Shown here: one piece after another, positions 47,472-55,608 of the stretch
How positions within the stretch are numbered: the stretch's first letter is position 1
Layout: the number at the start of each line of letters is the position of its first letter
Assembly: GCA_964403335.1 (NCBI GenBank)
Contig: CAYOFI010000008.1
Location: 1-64,000 of the forward strand
Reading direction: 5' to 3'
Length of the DNA: 64,000 nt
Source: CAZYAK01 sp964403335
Lineage (GTDB): Bacteria; Patescibacteriota; Gracilibacteria; Peribacterales; Peribacteraceae
Translations under genes and position numbers: made by a program
The notes under the pieces: model-generated
Database searches by the model: none
Told to the model about the DNA's origin: nothing
What the model saw: the letters and a program-made list of their open reading frames with translations, nothing else

Positions 47472-48681
47472 ATCCATGTCCCGGCAATGCTGCGAAATCC
47501 TCGGGCCCCGCGCCCGCTTGCAGAAAACTGGTGATGAATGCCTGAGCATGCTCACTTCTTTTCACGCCAAACAGCGCATTTAATACGCGGAAATCGTTGT
47601 TTTGCAGCATGCTGGTCAGACGATCGCGCAAGGGGGATGCGCCCGGTGCAAAGTGATTCAGTATCTGCTCTTGCTCTTGGGGCAACAGGGCATCTGTGCG
47701 GCGGAGGAGCTTGCGGATCTCCGGGGGAACCTCCGGGGAGGCCATCTGCTTTGCCAGCTCTGCCATCGGTGCCCGCACGGCGGGCTCGCGCAGGTTGTAC
47801 TTGTGTGCCAGGCGCACATAATCGCCATTCATCTGGCCCAAAAAACCGATTTCCTGCAGCCATCGGTCGGTGGAGGTGATGAGCTCCACATTCCCGCTGT
47901 TGCCGACTTTGATCAGCTTGTGGGCCAAGCAATTCGCCACCAGTGCGCCGCACCAGAGCAGTCCGGAATTCATGCGTTGGGCCCGTGCGTCGTCATCCGT
48001 TTCCATGAACGCCAAGCCCAGCAGTGCTGCAGCGGTAGGCGCCAGCAGAAACATACCGCCCATCTGGATCATCGTGCCCGTGCGGGCGTACCGCTCGCTT
48101 TTGTACGGCGTGTTGGGTCGAAGCGCAATGAGTTGATTATTCAAGTAGCTCCCTTGCGGGGGCGCCCCGACGGCGTTGGCGTATTCCAGAAAGACCGCTT
48201 GGGTTTGCTGCAAAAGCGCTGCAGACGGATACAAAGCCGGATGCGCGTTGTCGACCCGCAAACTCTGCAGGTACCCCAGGCCGTGCTCGACTGTTTTCAG
48301 AATCTGGAACGGGTTCAGACGACGGTTCTCTTCCGTGTCGGGATTACTGGCTTTGATGAGCTGGCGCAAAATGCCTGCCGTATCCCGGCCGATGGGATGA
48401 TCGAACGACTCAAATTGCGAGAGCAGTGCTTGTGCATGGCCATGCAATTGCAACGAGGCAATGCGGCCACGCGCGAGTGTTTGCCACTCCCCGAAGGATC
48501 GCTGCATTTCGCCCCGGACGATCTTCTCCGTGCCCTCACTTCCCGCAAGCGACGTGGCGAACCGCAAGCGCTGGTCGCTGGTGCCTAAATGCATGCCGGC
48601 CAGGGCCGTCTCGCGCGTGTCGCCAAGGGCTTCCGCACGGGGCGGGAGTTCGGGGGCCGATGAGGGACCGAATGCTGACAT
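47470..48681 (-). CDS. hypothetical protein with two central membrane helices, 403 aa
   Basis: Unrecognised. A Pro-rich N-terminus, a helical region of about 180 residues, then two hydrophobic helices (about residues 207-225 and 241-258) and a helical C-terminal domain. It is the second gene of an operon behind the VirB6/TrbL-like gene, 6 nt apart, suggesting a partner in the same membrane complex. The stop codon lies in the end of a MITE-like element, so the C-terminus may have been altered. Confidence 0.6.
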   Translation of the reverse strand: MSAFGPSSAPELPPRAEALGDTRETALAGMHLGTSDQRLRFATSLAGSEGTEKIVRGEMQRSFGEWQTLARGRIASLQLHGHAQALLSQFESFDHPIGRDTAGILRQLIKASNPDTEENRRLNPFQILKTVEHGLGYLQSLRVDNAHPALYPSAALLQQTQAVFLEYANAVGAPPQGSYLNNQLIALRPNTPYKSERYARTGTMIQMGGMFLLAPTAAALLGLAFMETDDDARAQRMNSGLLWCGALVANCLAHKLIKVGNSGNVELITSTDRWLQEIGFLGQMNGDYVRLAHKYNLREPAVRAPMAELAKQMASPEVPPEIRKLLRRTDALLPQEQEQILNHFAPGASPLRDRLTSMLQNNDFRVLNALFGVKRSEHAQAFITSFLQAGAGPEDFAALPGHG

Positions 48682-48687
48682 AGAGGT

Positions 48688-50583
48688 TTATGCGCCGGGA
48701 ATGATGCGCGTGGCGCCGCCGTTCTCGCGCAGGCGTTTGATGATTCTTTCGCGTTGCTCCGGCGTGAAGCCTAAGCCGAGCAACGTGCCTTCCATTGCTT
48801 CCAATTCGCTCATGCCCTTGAACTTGCCGCTGCGAGTGAGCGCCTCGGCAATCTTCTTGAGGCTTTCGTCCATCGCTGCAGGGTTGGCAGGATTGGCGGC
48901 TGCGGTCTTGAAAGCCGTCTCGACATGCACCCGGACTTCGCCGTGGATGGCCGGCATTTCCATGATGAGTTTTGCCGCCTTGTTGCCTTCCGTGGAGAGG
49001 CGCTGACCGCTTTGCTGTTTGCGCTGCTCCGCGCGCTGGCGCAACACCTCCGGCCATAATTGCAGCGAGCCGCCCGCGCGGATCTGGTTGAGACCTGTTT
49101 GCGGGTTGAGAGCGAAGCCCAGGTCCGCCACCGATGCCTTGGCCCCGTCCTTGGCGTTGGGGATGGGGATGATCGGGACATTGAGCAGCCCTTGCTGAGC
49201 CAACTTGAACGCATTTTGACCGAAGCCCTTGATGCCTTCCGTGAAGAAGTTGACCGTCTCGCCGCCGCTCTTGAGGGATTCGAAGGAATACTTCCAGACG
49301 ATGTAAATGGAGATGATCATCCACATCATCTGCCACAGCGAACTTACGCTGGAAAACACTGCTATCGGCTGAATGCTGTTGAAGACCCCCGGCGGGGACG
49401 TCTGTGCCCCGGCATTCACCATGATGAAGCCGATGGTGAAGGGGACGGCGACTTTCGCGGGCAAGAATACGGCGTTTATGAATTGCTCCATGAAGAGCTT
49501 TTTGGGGTTCATTTCGCCAAAGACCGAGTCGCCAAACACATAGCCCAGTGCCGTCAGCGGCATGAAAGCCATTGTCACCCACAGCACGGGGATACGCATG
49601 AAGAATGCGGCTACCAGCGCCAGGAGCGGGAAGAAAATCGCGACGTGGAACAGCAGAATAATCACCAGTTTGATGACTTCTGCGATCAGTCCGAGCGATT
49701 GCTCCACGGGCCCGCCCGGCAGCGGCCCGATGCCTCCGGCGCGCGGATCGCTGATTTGGATCAACGACTGCAGGCGGGCATGGTTCACAATCAGTCCGTT
49801 CAGCACTCCGGAATGCATATGCGCGTTCACCGTGGCCTCCGGCGACCCGATGCTGACTTTGCGGATGCAGACCAGCGGACGAAGAATGCAGGTCCATCCA
49901 GTGGTGAGAGGTTGGCCATTGTTGGCGCGCAGTACGCCGTTGAGGTCAATAAGCTGTGTTTGATCGAAGAACGCATAGTCTACGACCACGTCGCAGGGCC
50001 GTGAGGGTTCTGTGGCGGTCGGGGGGAGGACGCATCCTGTGTTGTCCAGGAGTGAGGGGATTTGATAGACCGTGTACGTGAGGATTTGCGCGGCATCAAA
50101 GACCGCCCGGGGCAAGAACCAAGAGAAGTTCACCAAGACGACTGCCATCACGAATTTGGGCAGCGCCGTTTTGATCATGGTGGCATCGGATTTGACGATC
50201 ATGACAATCGCTCCGGCAATCAATCCCAGTGCCAGTCCCAAATTGACGAGATCACGGCACAGCTGCCAGATTTCGCGCAACATATTTGTGAGGCCGGGCC
50301 CGCCTTCCAGATCAAAAATCCAGATGGGGTCCAGCACCTGGTCCAAGAACATGAAGAGGAACCAGATGATCGAGTTGATGATGGTGATCAAAAACGAGGT
50401 GATCTGTTTCGTAAAATCCACGAAAGTCCCCGTGAAGGTGAAGGGCAACATCGTTCCGGATCCGGCTGCCGCCTGAGCATGCGCAACGGACAATCCAAAC
50501 CCATCCCACCCCGGAAGAATCATCATGACAATAAGACTTGTCAGAAGGCCCAGCCCGATCGCAAATTTTGTTTTCCAAGTCAT
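48688..50583 (-). CDS. VirB6/TrbL-like polytopic membrane protein, 631 aa
   Basis: A signal-anchor N-terminus (MTWKTKFAIGLGLLTSLIVM) is followed by about seven more transmembrane helices in residues 60-480. A large extracytoplasmic loop has four Cys (about residues 200-260: NTGCVLPP, SRPCDVV, WTCILRPLVC), and a soluble C-terminal domain of about 170 residues follows. The layout and the late segment LWVTMAFMPLTALGYVFGD resemble VirB6/TrbL-like channel components found in CPR. TATACT lies exactly 6 nt before the ATG at 50583. Whether it belongs to DNA uptake, pili or secretion is unknown. Confidence 0.62.
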   Translation of the reverse strand: MTWKTKFAIGLGLLTSLIVMMILPGWDGFGLSVAHAQAAAGSGTMLPFTFTGTFVDFTKQITSFLITIINSIIWFLFMFLDQVLDPIWIFDLEGGPGLTNMLREIWQLCRDLVNLGLALGLIAGAIVMIVKSDATMIKTALPKFVMAVVLVNFSWFLPRAVFDAAQILTYTVYQIPSLLDNTGCVLPPTATEPSRPCDVVVDYAFFDQTQLIDLNGVLRANNGQPLTTGWTCILRPLVCIRKVSIGSPEATVNAHMHSGVLNGLIVNHARLQSLIQISDPRAGGIGPLPGGPVEQSLGLIAEVIKLVIILLFHVAIFFPLLALVAAFFMRIPVLWVTMAFMPLTALGYVFGDSVFGEMNPKKLFMEQFINAVFLPAKVAVPFTIGFIMVNAGAQTSPPGVFNSIQPIAVFSSVSSLWQMMWMIISIYIVWKYSFESLKSGGETVNFFTEGIKGFGQNAFKLAQQGLLNVPIIPIPNAKDGAKASVADLGFALNPQTGLNQIRAGGSLQLWPEVLRQRAEQRKQQSGQRLSTEGNKAAKLIMEMPAIHGEVRVHVETAFKTAAANPANPAAMDESLKKIAEALTRSGKFKGMSELEAMEGTLLGLGFTPEQRERIIKRLRENGGATRIIPGA

Positions 50584-50919
50584 CTCCGTAGTATAGCAAA
50601 ATATACCCAAATGCTCAATCGCCAAGTGGGGGAGAGGGGCCAGACAAAACCGCTTGTGCATGGGAAAATCCCGCACAGGCACCCACGAATATATCTACAC
50701 AACAAATAGACTTTTTAAGCGAGTATAAATTGTGTTCATAAATCGACGTGAAGAATCCTATTCAAGAAGTTTTACATCAGTGTGAAGCCAAAAAGATCGC
50801 ACATTATTTGTGCACAGTGCCATGAGTAATTTTCTTGCACTGACACACTCCTAGTGAGTAAGGTTTGTGATCAGCGCCCACCCGAAGGGTCCCCTTTGGG
50901 GCCAGCGCTACGCAACCCC
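50584..50919. other. 336-nt region without a recognised gene
   Basis: Apart from the minus-strand -10 box at 50590-50595 it holds AT-rich sequence with GAGTATAAATTGTG (a possible plus-strand -10 near 50725), a TGCACAGTGCC/TTGCACTGACAC partial inverted repeat near 50810-50845, and just before 50920 a CCGAAGGGTCCCC/GGGGCC hairpin. No reading frame with coding character was seen. Confidence 0.5.
50590..50595 (-). promoter_or_regulatory. -10 box of VirB6-like operon
   Basis: TATACT on the minus strand, exactly 6 nt (ACGGAG) before the ATG at 50583. Confidence 0.5.
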
Positions 50920-51507
50920 ATGCCATCCTCCACGCTTAAAGCATTGTTCAGCTCGCAAACCCGTGTGAAATTGCTCTCCACATTCCTTCTTCACCCGGAA
51001 AAGGAGTACTTCATCCGTGAGCTCACGCGCTTGCTGGGGGAACAGATCAACTCCATCCGCCGCGAACTGGAAAATCTCCGCCGCATCGGTCTGGTGAAGG
51101 CGCGGCACCGCAATCGTAAGAAGTTCTATCACGTAGATACCGAATTCCCGCTCTTCGCGGATCTGCGGAATATCTTTTCCAAAGATGTACAGACGGAAAG
51201 CCCCCTCATCAGCAGCCTGAAGCGCTTGCCGAACGTCCAACTCGTCCTCCTGGCCGGTTCCTTTGCGGGCACGGAAAGCAAAGTCGACTTGCTCATCGTC
51301 GGTCCCGTCCAGCGCGAGCTGCTGGAGGCTCTTCTGTTGCAGGATCCCACCCACAAGAACGTGAAGTATTCCATCTTCTCCGAAGCAGACTTCTTGTACC
51401 GCTTGAGCCTGAAAGACCGCTTTATTCAAGAAATCCTGCACGATCCGCGCCATCTTATCGTCTACAACACCATCCAGAAGCAGATTGAGGAAGCGCAGGG
51501 GAAATAG
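50920..51507 (+). CDS. winged-helix protein with nucleotidyltransferase-like C-terminal domain, 195 aa
   Basis: Residues 1-75 form a winged helix-turn-helix (FSSQTRVKLLSTFLLHPEKE ... IRELTRLLGEQINSIRRELENLRRIGLVK). The remainder has a nucleotidyltransferase-fold pattern (LVLLAGSFAGTESKVDLLIVG) with the GS loop and one acidic residue but no complete D-x-D pair. Such proteins act as transcriptional regulators or antitoxin-like factors; no partner toxin is next to it. ATG at 50920 chosen. Confidence 0.65.
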   Translation: MPSSTLKALFSSQTRVKLLSTFLLHPEKEYFIRELTRLLGEQINSIRRELENLRRIGLVKARHRNRKKFYHVDTEFPLFADLRNIFSKDVQTESPLISSLKRLPNVQLVLLAGSFAGTESKVDLLIVGPVQRELLEALLLQDPTHKNVKYSIFSEADFLYRLSLKDRFIQEILHDPRHLIVYNTIQKQIEEAQGK

Positions 51508-51516
51508 AGACCGGGG

Positions 51517-51571
51517 TTCAGAAACCAAAAACCAGGACAACAGGGCTTTTGGCCTCTGGTCTTTGGTTTTT
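51517..51571. repeat. CCAGAAACC-word hairpin, copy D, terminator-like
   Basis: Left arm CAGAAACCAAAAACCAGG, right arm CCTCTGGTCTTTGG followed by TTTTT; lies between the winged-helix gene and rplS. Confidence 0.7.
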
Positions 51572-51626
51572 ACGGTCAGGAAGGTCTTTACACGACCCGG
51601 AAATATCAGTACTCTCTCCCAGCTCT

Positions 51627-52073
51627 ATGCCCTCGCAGGTTTTACATGTGCAGGCCCAGAAATACCTCAAAAAGCAGCCCGAGCTGAAGCCGGGGTATAC
51701 CGTTCGTGTCCACGAGCGTATTAAGGAAGGGGAGAAGGAACGCACCCAGATTTTTGAAGGATTGATCATCTCCATCCACAAAGGCCATGTGCCGACGGAT
51801 GCCTCGTTCACGGTCCGTCGCATTGCGTCGGGTGTGGGAGTGGAGCGCGTGTTCGCCATCCATTCGCCGATGCTGGAGAAGATCGAGGTCAAGAAGATCG
51901 CCAAGGTTCGCCGTGCCAAGCTGTCGTTCCTCCGCGGACGCAAGGGCAAGGCCGCCCGCATGAGCGAGCGCTTCACCAGCTCCGACGAATTCACCGTTGC
52001 CGTCGCTCCGCCCCCTGCTAAAGAGGAACCCGCAGCAGAGGAAGCAAAGACAGAAGAGGCTCCCCAGGCGTGA
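51627..52073 (+). CDS. rplS: 50S ribosomal protein bL19
   Basis: Large-subunit protein at the subunit interface. The 148 aa show the bL19 core: GYTVRVHERIKEGEKERTQ, then FEGLIISIHKG, SFTVRRIASGVGVERVF, then FAIHSPMLEKIEV and AKLSFLRGRKGKAAR. The acidic Ala/Glu-rich tail after about residue 120 is an extension beyond the usual length of about 115. ATG at 51627 matches the family N-terminus. Confidence 0.95.
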   Translation: MPSQVLHVQAQKYLKKQPELKPGYTVRVHERIKEGEKERTQIFEGLIISIHKGHVPTDASFTVRRIASGVGVERVFAIHSPMLEKIEVKKIAKVRRAKLSFLRGRKGKAARMSERFTSSDEFTVAVAPPPAKEEPAAEEAKTEEAPQA

Positions 52074-52109
52074 CGTCTTCGCCCTTCGGGCTACGTCGCC
52101 CTTTTCGCG

Positions 52110-52115
52110 TATACT
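52110..52115 (+). promoter_or_regulatory. -10 box of csaB-like gene
   Basis: TATACT exactly 6 nt before the ATG at 52122. Confidence 0.5.
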
Positions 52116-52121
52116 GCTCGT

Positions 52122-53096
52122 ATGCGATGTCTTCTTGTAGGCAATTACGGCGATGGGAATTTTGGTGATGAGGCATTGAAGGACTACATGCTGACCAAGT
52201 TTCCCGCGGTCGAGTGGGTTGTGCTGTCAGCCCATCCGCGCGCGGATCATCATGAATTGCATCGGTTGCCTGGAGGAATTCGTTCGGTGTTGATGACGCC
52301 CTGGTGGCGGACGATCAGGGAATTGCGCCGTTGCGATGCGATGGTGTTTGGCGGCGGGACGTTATTCACGGATGCCGAGTCGGTTTTTGCCTGTGTTCTA
52401 TGGTGGATACATGCCGCCGTGGCTCGAACATTCGGCATTCCTCGGATATTTTGTTATCAAGGAGTCGGGCCATTTAAGAAAGGAATCGGGGAGTGGTGTA
52501 CGCGGAGTGCGATGCGGGGAGCACGCAGTATTACGGTCCGCGATGCCGCCTCATTGGCGCGAGTCACGACACTCCTCAAGAACACAAAAGTGGTTCAAAG
52601 TTTTGATCCCATATTTTCGCTCCTTGAAGCGAAGAAAATACCCAGCAATCCACAAAATGTGCTCATCATCATCCCGCGCGCAAATTCGGGAGAAGCGTTC
52701 GCAAACATGGTCCAAAAAGCGCTCGCGAATTCGACATACGAATACATCCGTGTCCTGGCATTACAGCCTGACGATCGGCAGGAAAAAGAGCGGGTCGAGC
52801 AGCTACGAAGACTCGCCGAGGCGCACGCGCCGACGTCAACGCAGGACATCCGGACGAGCGATCAGATGGTCCATGCTCTGTCGGGCGCTTCCATGGTCCT
52901 CACGCACCGGTATCACGGAGCTATTGCCGCATGGGCGCTCGGGATTCCGTTTGAAGCCTTGGAACAGAAGCCCGGAGATAAACTCTCGCAAATCGCCGCC
53001 ATGGCTGCCGATCCCCGCAATCTTCCTGCCGTGCGCGATTGGATTCATGACGGAGACAATGCCTTTTTAGAAGCGCTGCGGGAGCTGGAGCGATAG
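52122..53096 (+). CDS. csaB: polysaccharide pyruvyl transferase family protein (CsaB-like)
   Basis: Transfers pyruvate from PEP to cell-wall polysaccharide; in Firmicutes CsaB pyruvylation anchors S-layer proteins with SLH domains. The 324 aa have VGNYGDGNFGDEAL at the N-terminus, MVFGGGTLFTD near residue 75, CYQGVGPFKK, RDAASL and the C-terminal HRYHGAIAAW motif. CPR cells often have an S-layer, so an anchoring role is plausible. The next gene, rarA, starts 12 nt after the stop. Confidence 0.82.
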   Translation: MRCLLVGNYGDGNFGDEALKDYMLTKFPAVEWVVLSAHPRADHHELHRLPGGIRSVLMTPWWRTIRELRRCDAMVFGGGTLFTDAESVFACVLWWIHAAVARTFGIPRIFCYQGVGPFKKGIGEWCTRSAMRGARSITVRDAASLARVTTLLKNTKVVQSFDPIFSLLEAKKIPSNPQNVLIIIPRANSGEAFANMVQKALANSTYEYIRVLALQPDDRQEKERVEQLRRLAEAHAPTSTQDIRTSDQMVHALSGASMVLTHRYHGAIAAWALGIPFEALEQKPGDKLSQIAAMAADPRNLPAVRDWIHDGDNAFLEALRELER

Positions 53097-53099
53097 TAT
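53094..53099 (+). promoter_or_regulatory. -10 box and SD of rarA
   Basis: TAGTAT 8 nt before the ATG at 53108, with GGGAGG between them that could also serve as a Shine-Dalgarno if the gene is co-transcribed with csaB. Confidence 0.35.
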
Positions 53100-53107
53100 C
53101 GGGAGGT

Positions 53108-54427
53108 ATGGCGCGTACCGCACAAACATCATCGACATCGCAACCGGCGACGCCGGCGGGAATCGCACCGCTCGCACATCGCATGCGGCCCAAGCGGCTG
53201 GAGGATTTTGTGGGACAGGAAGAGATCGTGGGGCCGGGTTCCGCGCTGCGCACGGCCATCGAACAGGATCGCATCGGGTCCATCATCTTGGCCGGCCCGC
53301 CGGGAACGGGGAAGACGACACTCGCCCGTATCATCGCCGAAGCCACAAGCGCCGAATTCATCCAGATCAATGCCGTGGCCAGCGGCATCAAAGAACTGCG
53401 GTCCATCTGCGAAAAAGCCGATGCCGTGTTTTCCAATCTGCGCCAGCGGACGGTGCTCTTCATCGATGAGATTCACCGCTTCAACACCAGCCAGCAAGAT
53501 GCGCTTCTTCCGTATGTGGAAAGCGGAGTCGTGACGCTGATAGGTGCCACAACCCAGAATCCGTACTTTGATGTCAACGCTGCGCTTGTCTCCCGATCAC
53601 GCGTCTATCTGCTCAAGCCCTTAGGGACGACGGAGCTGGAAGCGATCCTGCGGCGTGCTGTTCAAGATCCTGAAGGACTTGCCGGAAAGACGGTTGTTGC
53701 AGACGAGGCGATCGCGCATATCGCCCGGATTGCCAATGGTGACGGGCGCATTGCCCTCAACGCGCTCGAACTCGTGGCGATGACAGCCGGGGGCAAAGTG
53801 GACATAGCGGCTGCCGAAAAATTTCTCGCAGAGCGCAGCAAGCGGTATGACCGTGCCGGTGAAGACCACTACAACACCGTCTCTGCCTTCATCAAAACAT
53901 TGCGCGGGAGTGATCCTGACGCGGCGTTGCTGTGGATGTTCAGCATGCTCGAGCGTGGGGAAGACCCCAGATTTCTCTGGCGCCGCATGGCGATCCTTGC
54001 GTCCGAAGACATCGGCTTGGCTGATCCGCGCGCACTCCAAATCGTCGTCGCGGCGTGGCAGGCGTTCGAACTCGTGGGCTTACCGGAAGGTGAGTACTTT
54101 TTGGCCGAGGCCTGCGTCTATCTGGCTCAGGCGCCGAAGAGTAACGCAGTAACTCGCGCAATGGGCGGAGCCAAACGTGCCCTCGCCGGCGCATCGTCCA
54201 CCGAAGTCCCGAACCATCTGCGGAATGCGCCGCTGAAAGGAATGAAGGAACAGGGCTACGGCTCTGGATACGAATATCCGCATAACGCGCCCAATGGCGT
54301 CGTCACTGCGAATTATTTCCCGAAAGGCATTCCTCCTCAGACACTCTATGAACCGACGGATAGGGGATTTGAGGCGGATGTGCGGGAGCGATTGCAGAAG
54401 GCTCGGGGGATTATTCGGGGGAGCTGA
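53108..54427 (+). CDS. rarA: replication-associated recombination protein A (AAA+ ATPase)
   Basis: RarA/MgsA acts at stalled forks and resembles clamp-loader ATPases. The 439 aa contain MRPKRLEDFVGQE, Walker A GPPGTGKTT (around residue 62), Walker B LFIDEIHRF, sensor 1 GATTQNP, and the C-terminal tetramerisation domain with DPDAALLWMFSMLE and YEYPHNAPNGV. All expected motifs are present. Confidence 0.95.
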   Translation: MARTAQTSSTSQPATPAGIAPLAHRMRPKRLEDFVGQEEIVGPGSALRTAIEQDRIGSIILAGPPGTGKTTLARIIAEATSAEFIQINAVASGIKELRSICEKADAVFSNLRQRTVLFIDEIHRFNTSQQDALLPYVESGVVTLIGATTQNPYFDVNAALVSRSRVYLLKPLGTTELEAILRRAVQDPEGLAGKTVVADEAIAHIARIANGDGRIALNALELVAMTAGGKVDIAAAEKFLAERSKRYDRAGEDHYNTVSAFIKTLRGSDPDAALLWMFSMLERGEDPRFLWRRMAILASEDIGLADPRALQIVVAAWQAFELVGLPEGEYFLAEACVYLAQAPKSNAVTRAMGGAKRALAGASSTEVPNHLRNAPLKGMKEQGYGSGYEYPHNAPNGVVTANYFPKGIPPQTLYEPTDRGFEADVRERLQKARGIIRGS

Positions 54428-54432
54428 GGAAC

Positions 54433-54461
54433 TTGCTAAAAATACTAAATTGTTCTATAAT
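54433..54461 (+). promoter_or_regulatory. promoter of 194-aa membrane protein gene
   Basis: TTGCTA and TATAAT separated by 17 nt, 16 nt before the ATG at 54478. Confidence 0.55.
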
Positions 54462-54477
54462 ATCTAAAACACATTTT

Positions 54478-55062
54478 ATGTCTATTACCTCTCTCCCACA
54501 CTTGCGCGTGCGGTTTCTGTCCGGTGACTGGACAGAGATTCCGGCTATCAAGGCTGCCGTGATGCTGCTGCTGATTTTGGCCGCGGCCTTCTGCACGGTC
54601 GGCGCCATGATCGTGCTGCTGTTTTTGTGGGTGGGATTTGAAACTCTGCAGACGCGTGCGGAAAAAGGGGGATCGGCTGTTCGTACATTTCTCCGGTGCG
54701 GCCGTCCGTATCTGCGTGATGTCGCGCTCCTGGGGGCTTCGCTGCTGATCGCAATTTTCCTGCATCCTGCCGCCGGTTTTGTGCCGGAACAGGGGACGAG
54801 CGCCTCAATCATCGAAGCCGTGCGCGGTATTGCGATGACCATTTTGGAGACTCTCGTGCTGATGCACGTCTGGCAGTCCGCGCAAAAGCATCGCGAAGCG
54901 GGGTCCCGGAAGCGTTGGACGAAGGGTGAGCGTGTATTGGGGATGATTGGCGTGGGACTTCTCTTGCTGGCGTTGATCGTGGGCGCAGTCGTGCCGTTGC
55001 CGTTTGTGCAAGGTGCATGGGCTCAAGTATTGAAGAGCCAGCTGATGCCCTGGAAAGTGTAA
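54478..55062 (+). CDS. hypothetical membrane protein, 194 aa
   Basis: Four hydrophobic helices: about residues 20-52, 78-95, 106-125 and 152-180. Between them lie a charged loop (ETLQTRAEKGGSAVRTFLRC) and a basic segment (QKHREAGSRKRWTKGER). The pattern resembles membrane proteins with a DUF4013-like or GlpM-like organisation, but I cannot assign one. It ends exactly where the inverted repeat of the four-helix-bundle element starts. Confidence 0.55.
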   Translation: MSITSLPHLRVRFLSGDWTEIPAIKAAVMLLLILAAAFCTVGAMIVLLFLWVGFETLQTRAEKGGSAVRTFLRCGRPYLRDVALLGASLLIAIFLHPAAGFVPEQGTSASIIEAVRGIAMTILETLVLMHVWQSAQKHREAGSRKRWTKGERVLGMIGVGLLLLALIVGAVVPLPFVQGAWAQVLKSQLMPWKV

Positions 55063-55063
55063 T

Positions 55064-55087
55064 AAGGCTAAGGATTAAGGCTAAGGC
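55064..55087 (+). repeat. 24-bp inverted repeat, left end of four-helix-bundle element
   Basis: AAGGCTAAGGATTAAGGC continues with TAAGGC; it is the exact reverse complement of 55585-55608. It begins 2 nt after the stop codon of the membrane protein gene. Confidence 0.9.
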
Positions 55088-55225
55088 CAAGTGAAGGAAA
55101 TTGGGGGCGTTCCATAGGGATGTGGAACGTATTTTTTGTCTTCTGCATGAGGAAAATTTGAGTTTCGCAAAAAAGAATTTTTATAACGTACAGACAAGGA
55201 AGTTGTGCGTGTGCAGAGTAGAACT

Positions 55226-55585
55226 ATGAATGATTTTGTTGATTCGACAATTTGGAAGAAAGGCATTGTTCTTGTGAGAGAAGTTTATACTCTAACGAAA
55301 AAAGTTCCTCGAGAAGAGCTATACGGGTTAACAACTCAGATTCGCAAATCCTCGACCAGTATTCTCGCAAATTTTGCTGAGGGTTATGGGAGATATACGC
55401 ATGATGACAAAGCCCATAAATATACGATTTCTCGAGGAGAATGTACGGAGACAGAAGCTTTTCTTCACATTGTTGTTGCTCTTGGCTTTGTTACAGAATA
55501 AGAGACTGCAAAAGCTCGGATGCTCGCTCGTGAAATCGGAAAAATGCTCACAGGTCTCATTCACTCCTATCGTCCAAAATCTTAG
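55226..55585 (+). pseudogene. four-helix-bundle protein (23S rRNA intervening-sequence protein family), interrupted by TAA
   Basis: Starts MNDFVDSTIWKKGIVLVREV and shows the family core YGLTTQIRKSSTSILANFAEG, then YGRYTHDDKAH. At 55499-55501 a TAA interrupts the frame after LGFVTE, yet the same frame continues with ETAKARMLAREIGKMLTG to LIHSYRPKS and a TAG at 55583-55585, exactly the expected family C-terminus. A single nonsense change therefore breaks the gene. The locus is AT-richer than its surroundings and is bracketed by 24-bp perfect inverted repeats. In other bacteria this family is encoded within 23S rRNA insertions or lies alone. Confidence 0.8.
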
Positions 55586-55608
55586 CCTTAGCCTTAATCC
55601 TTAGCCTT
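55585..55608 (-). repeat. 24-bp inverted repeat, right end of four-helix-bundle element
   Basis: Exact reverse complement of 55064-55087; it contains the stop codon of the minus-strand tsaE-HD gene (55601-55603) and touches the last stop of the pseudogene. Confidence 0.9.

Noticed and set aside
52336..53070. 244-codon plus-strand frame inside the csaB-like gene
   Set aside because: Alternative frame of a gene with strong family motifs; Arg/Ser-rich and lacking any recognisable domain.
55499..55501. Recoded stop (TAA read as an amino acid) in the four-helix-bundle gene
   Set aside because: TAA ends many intact genes here, so recoding is unlikely; a simple nonsense mutation or sequencing error explains it.
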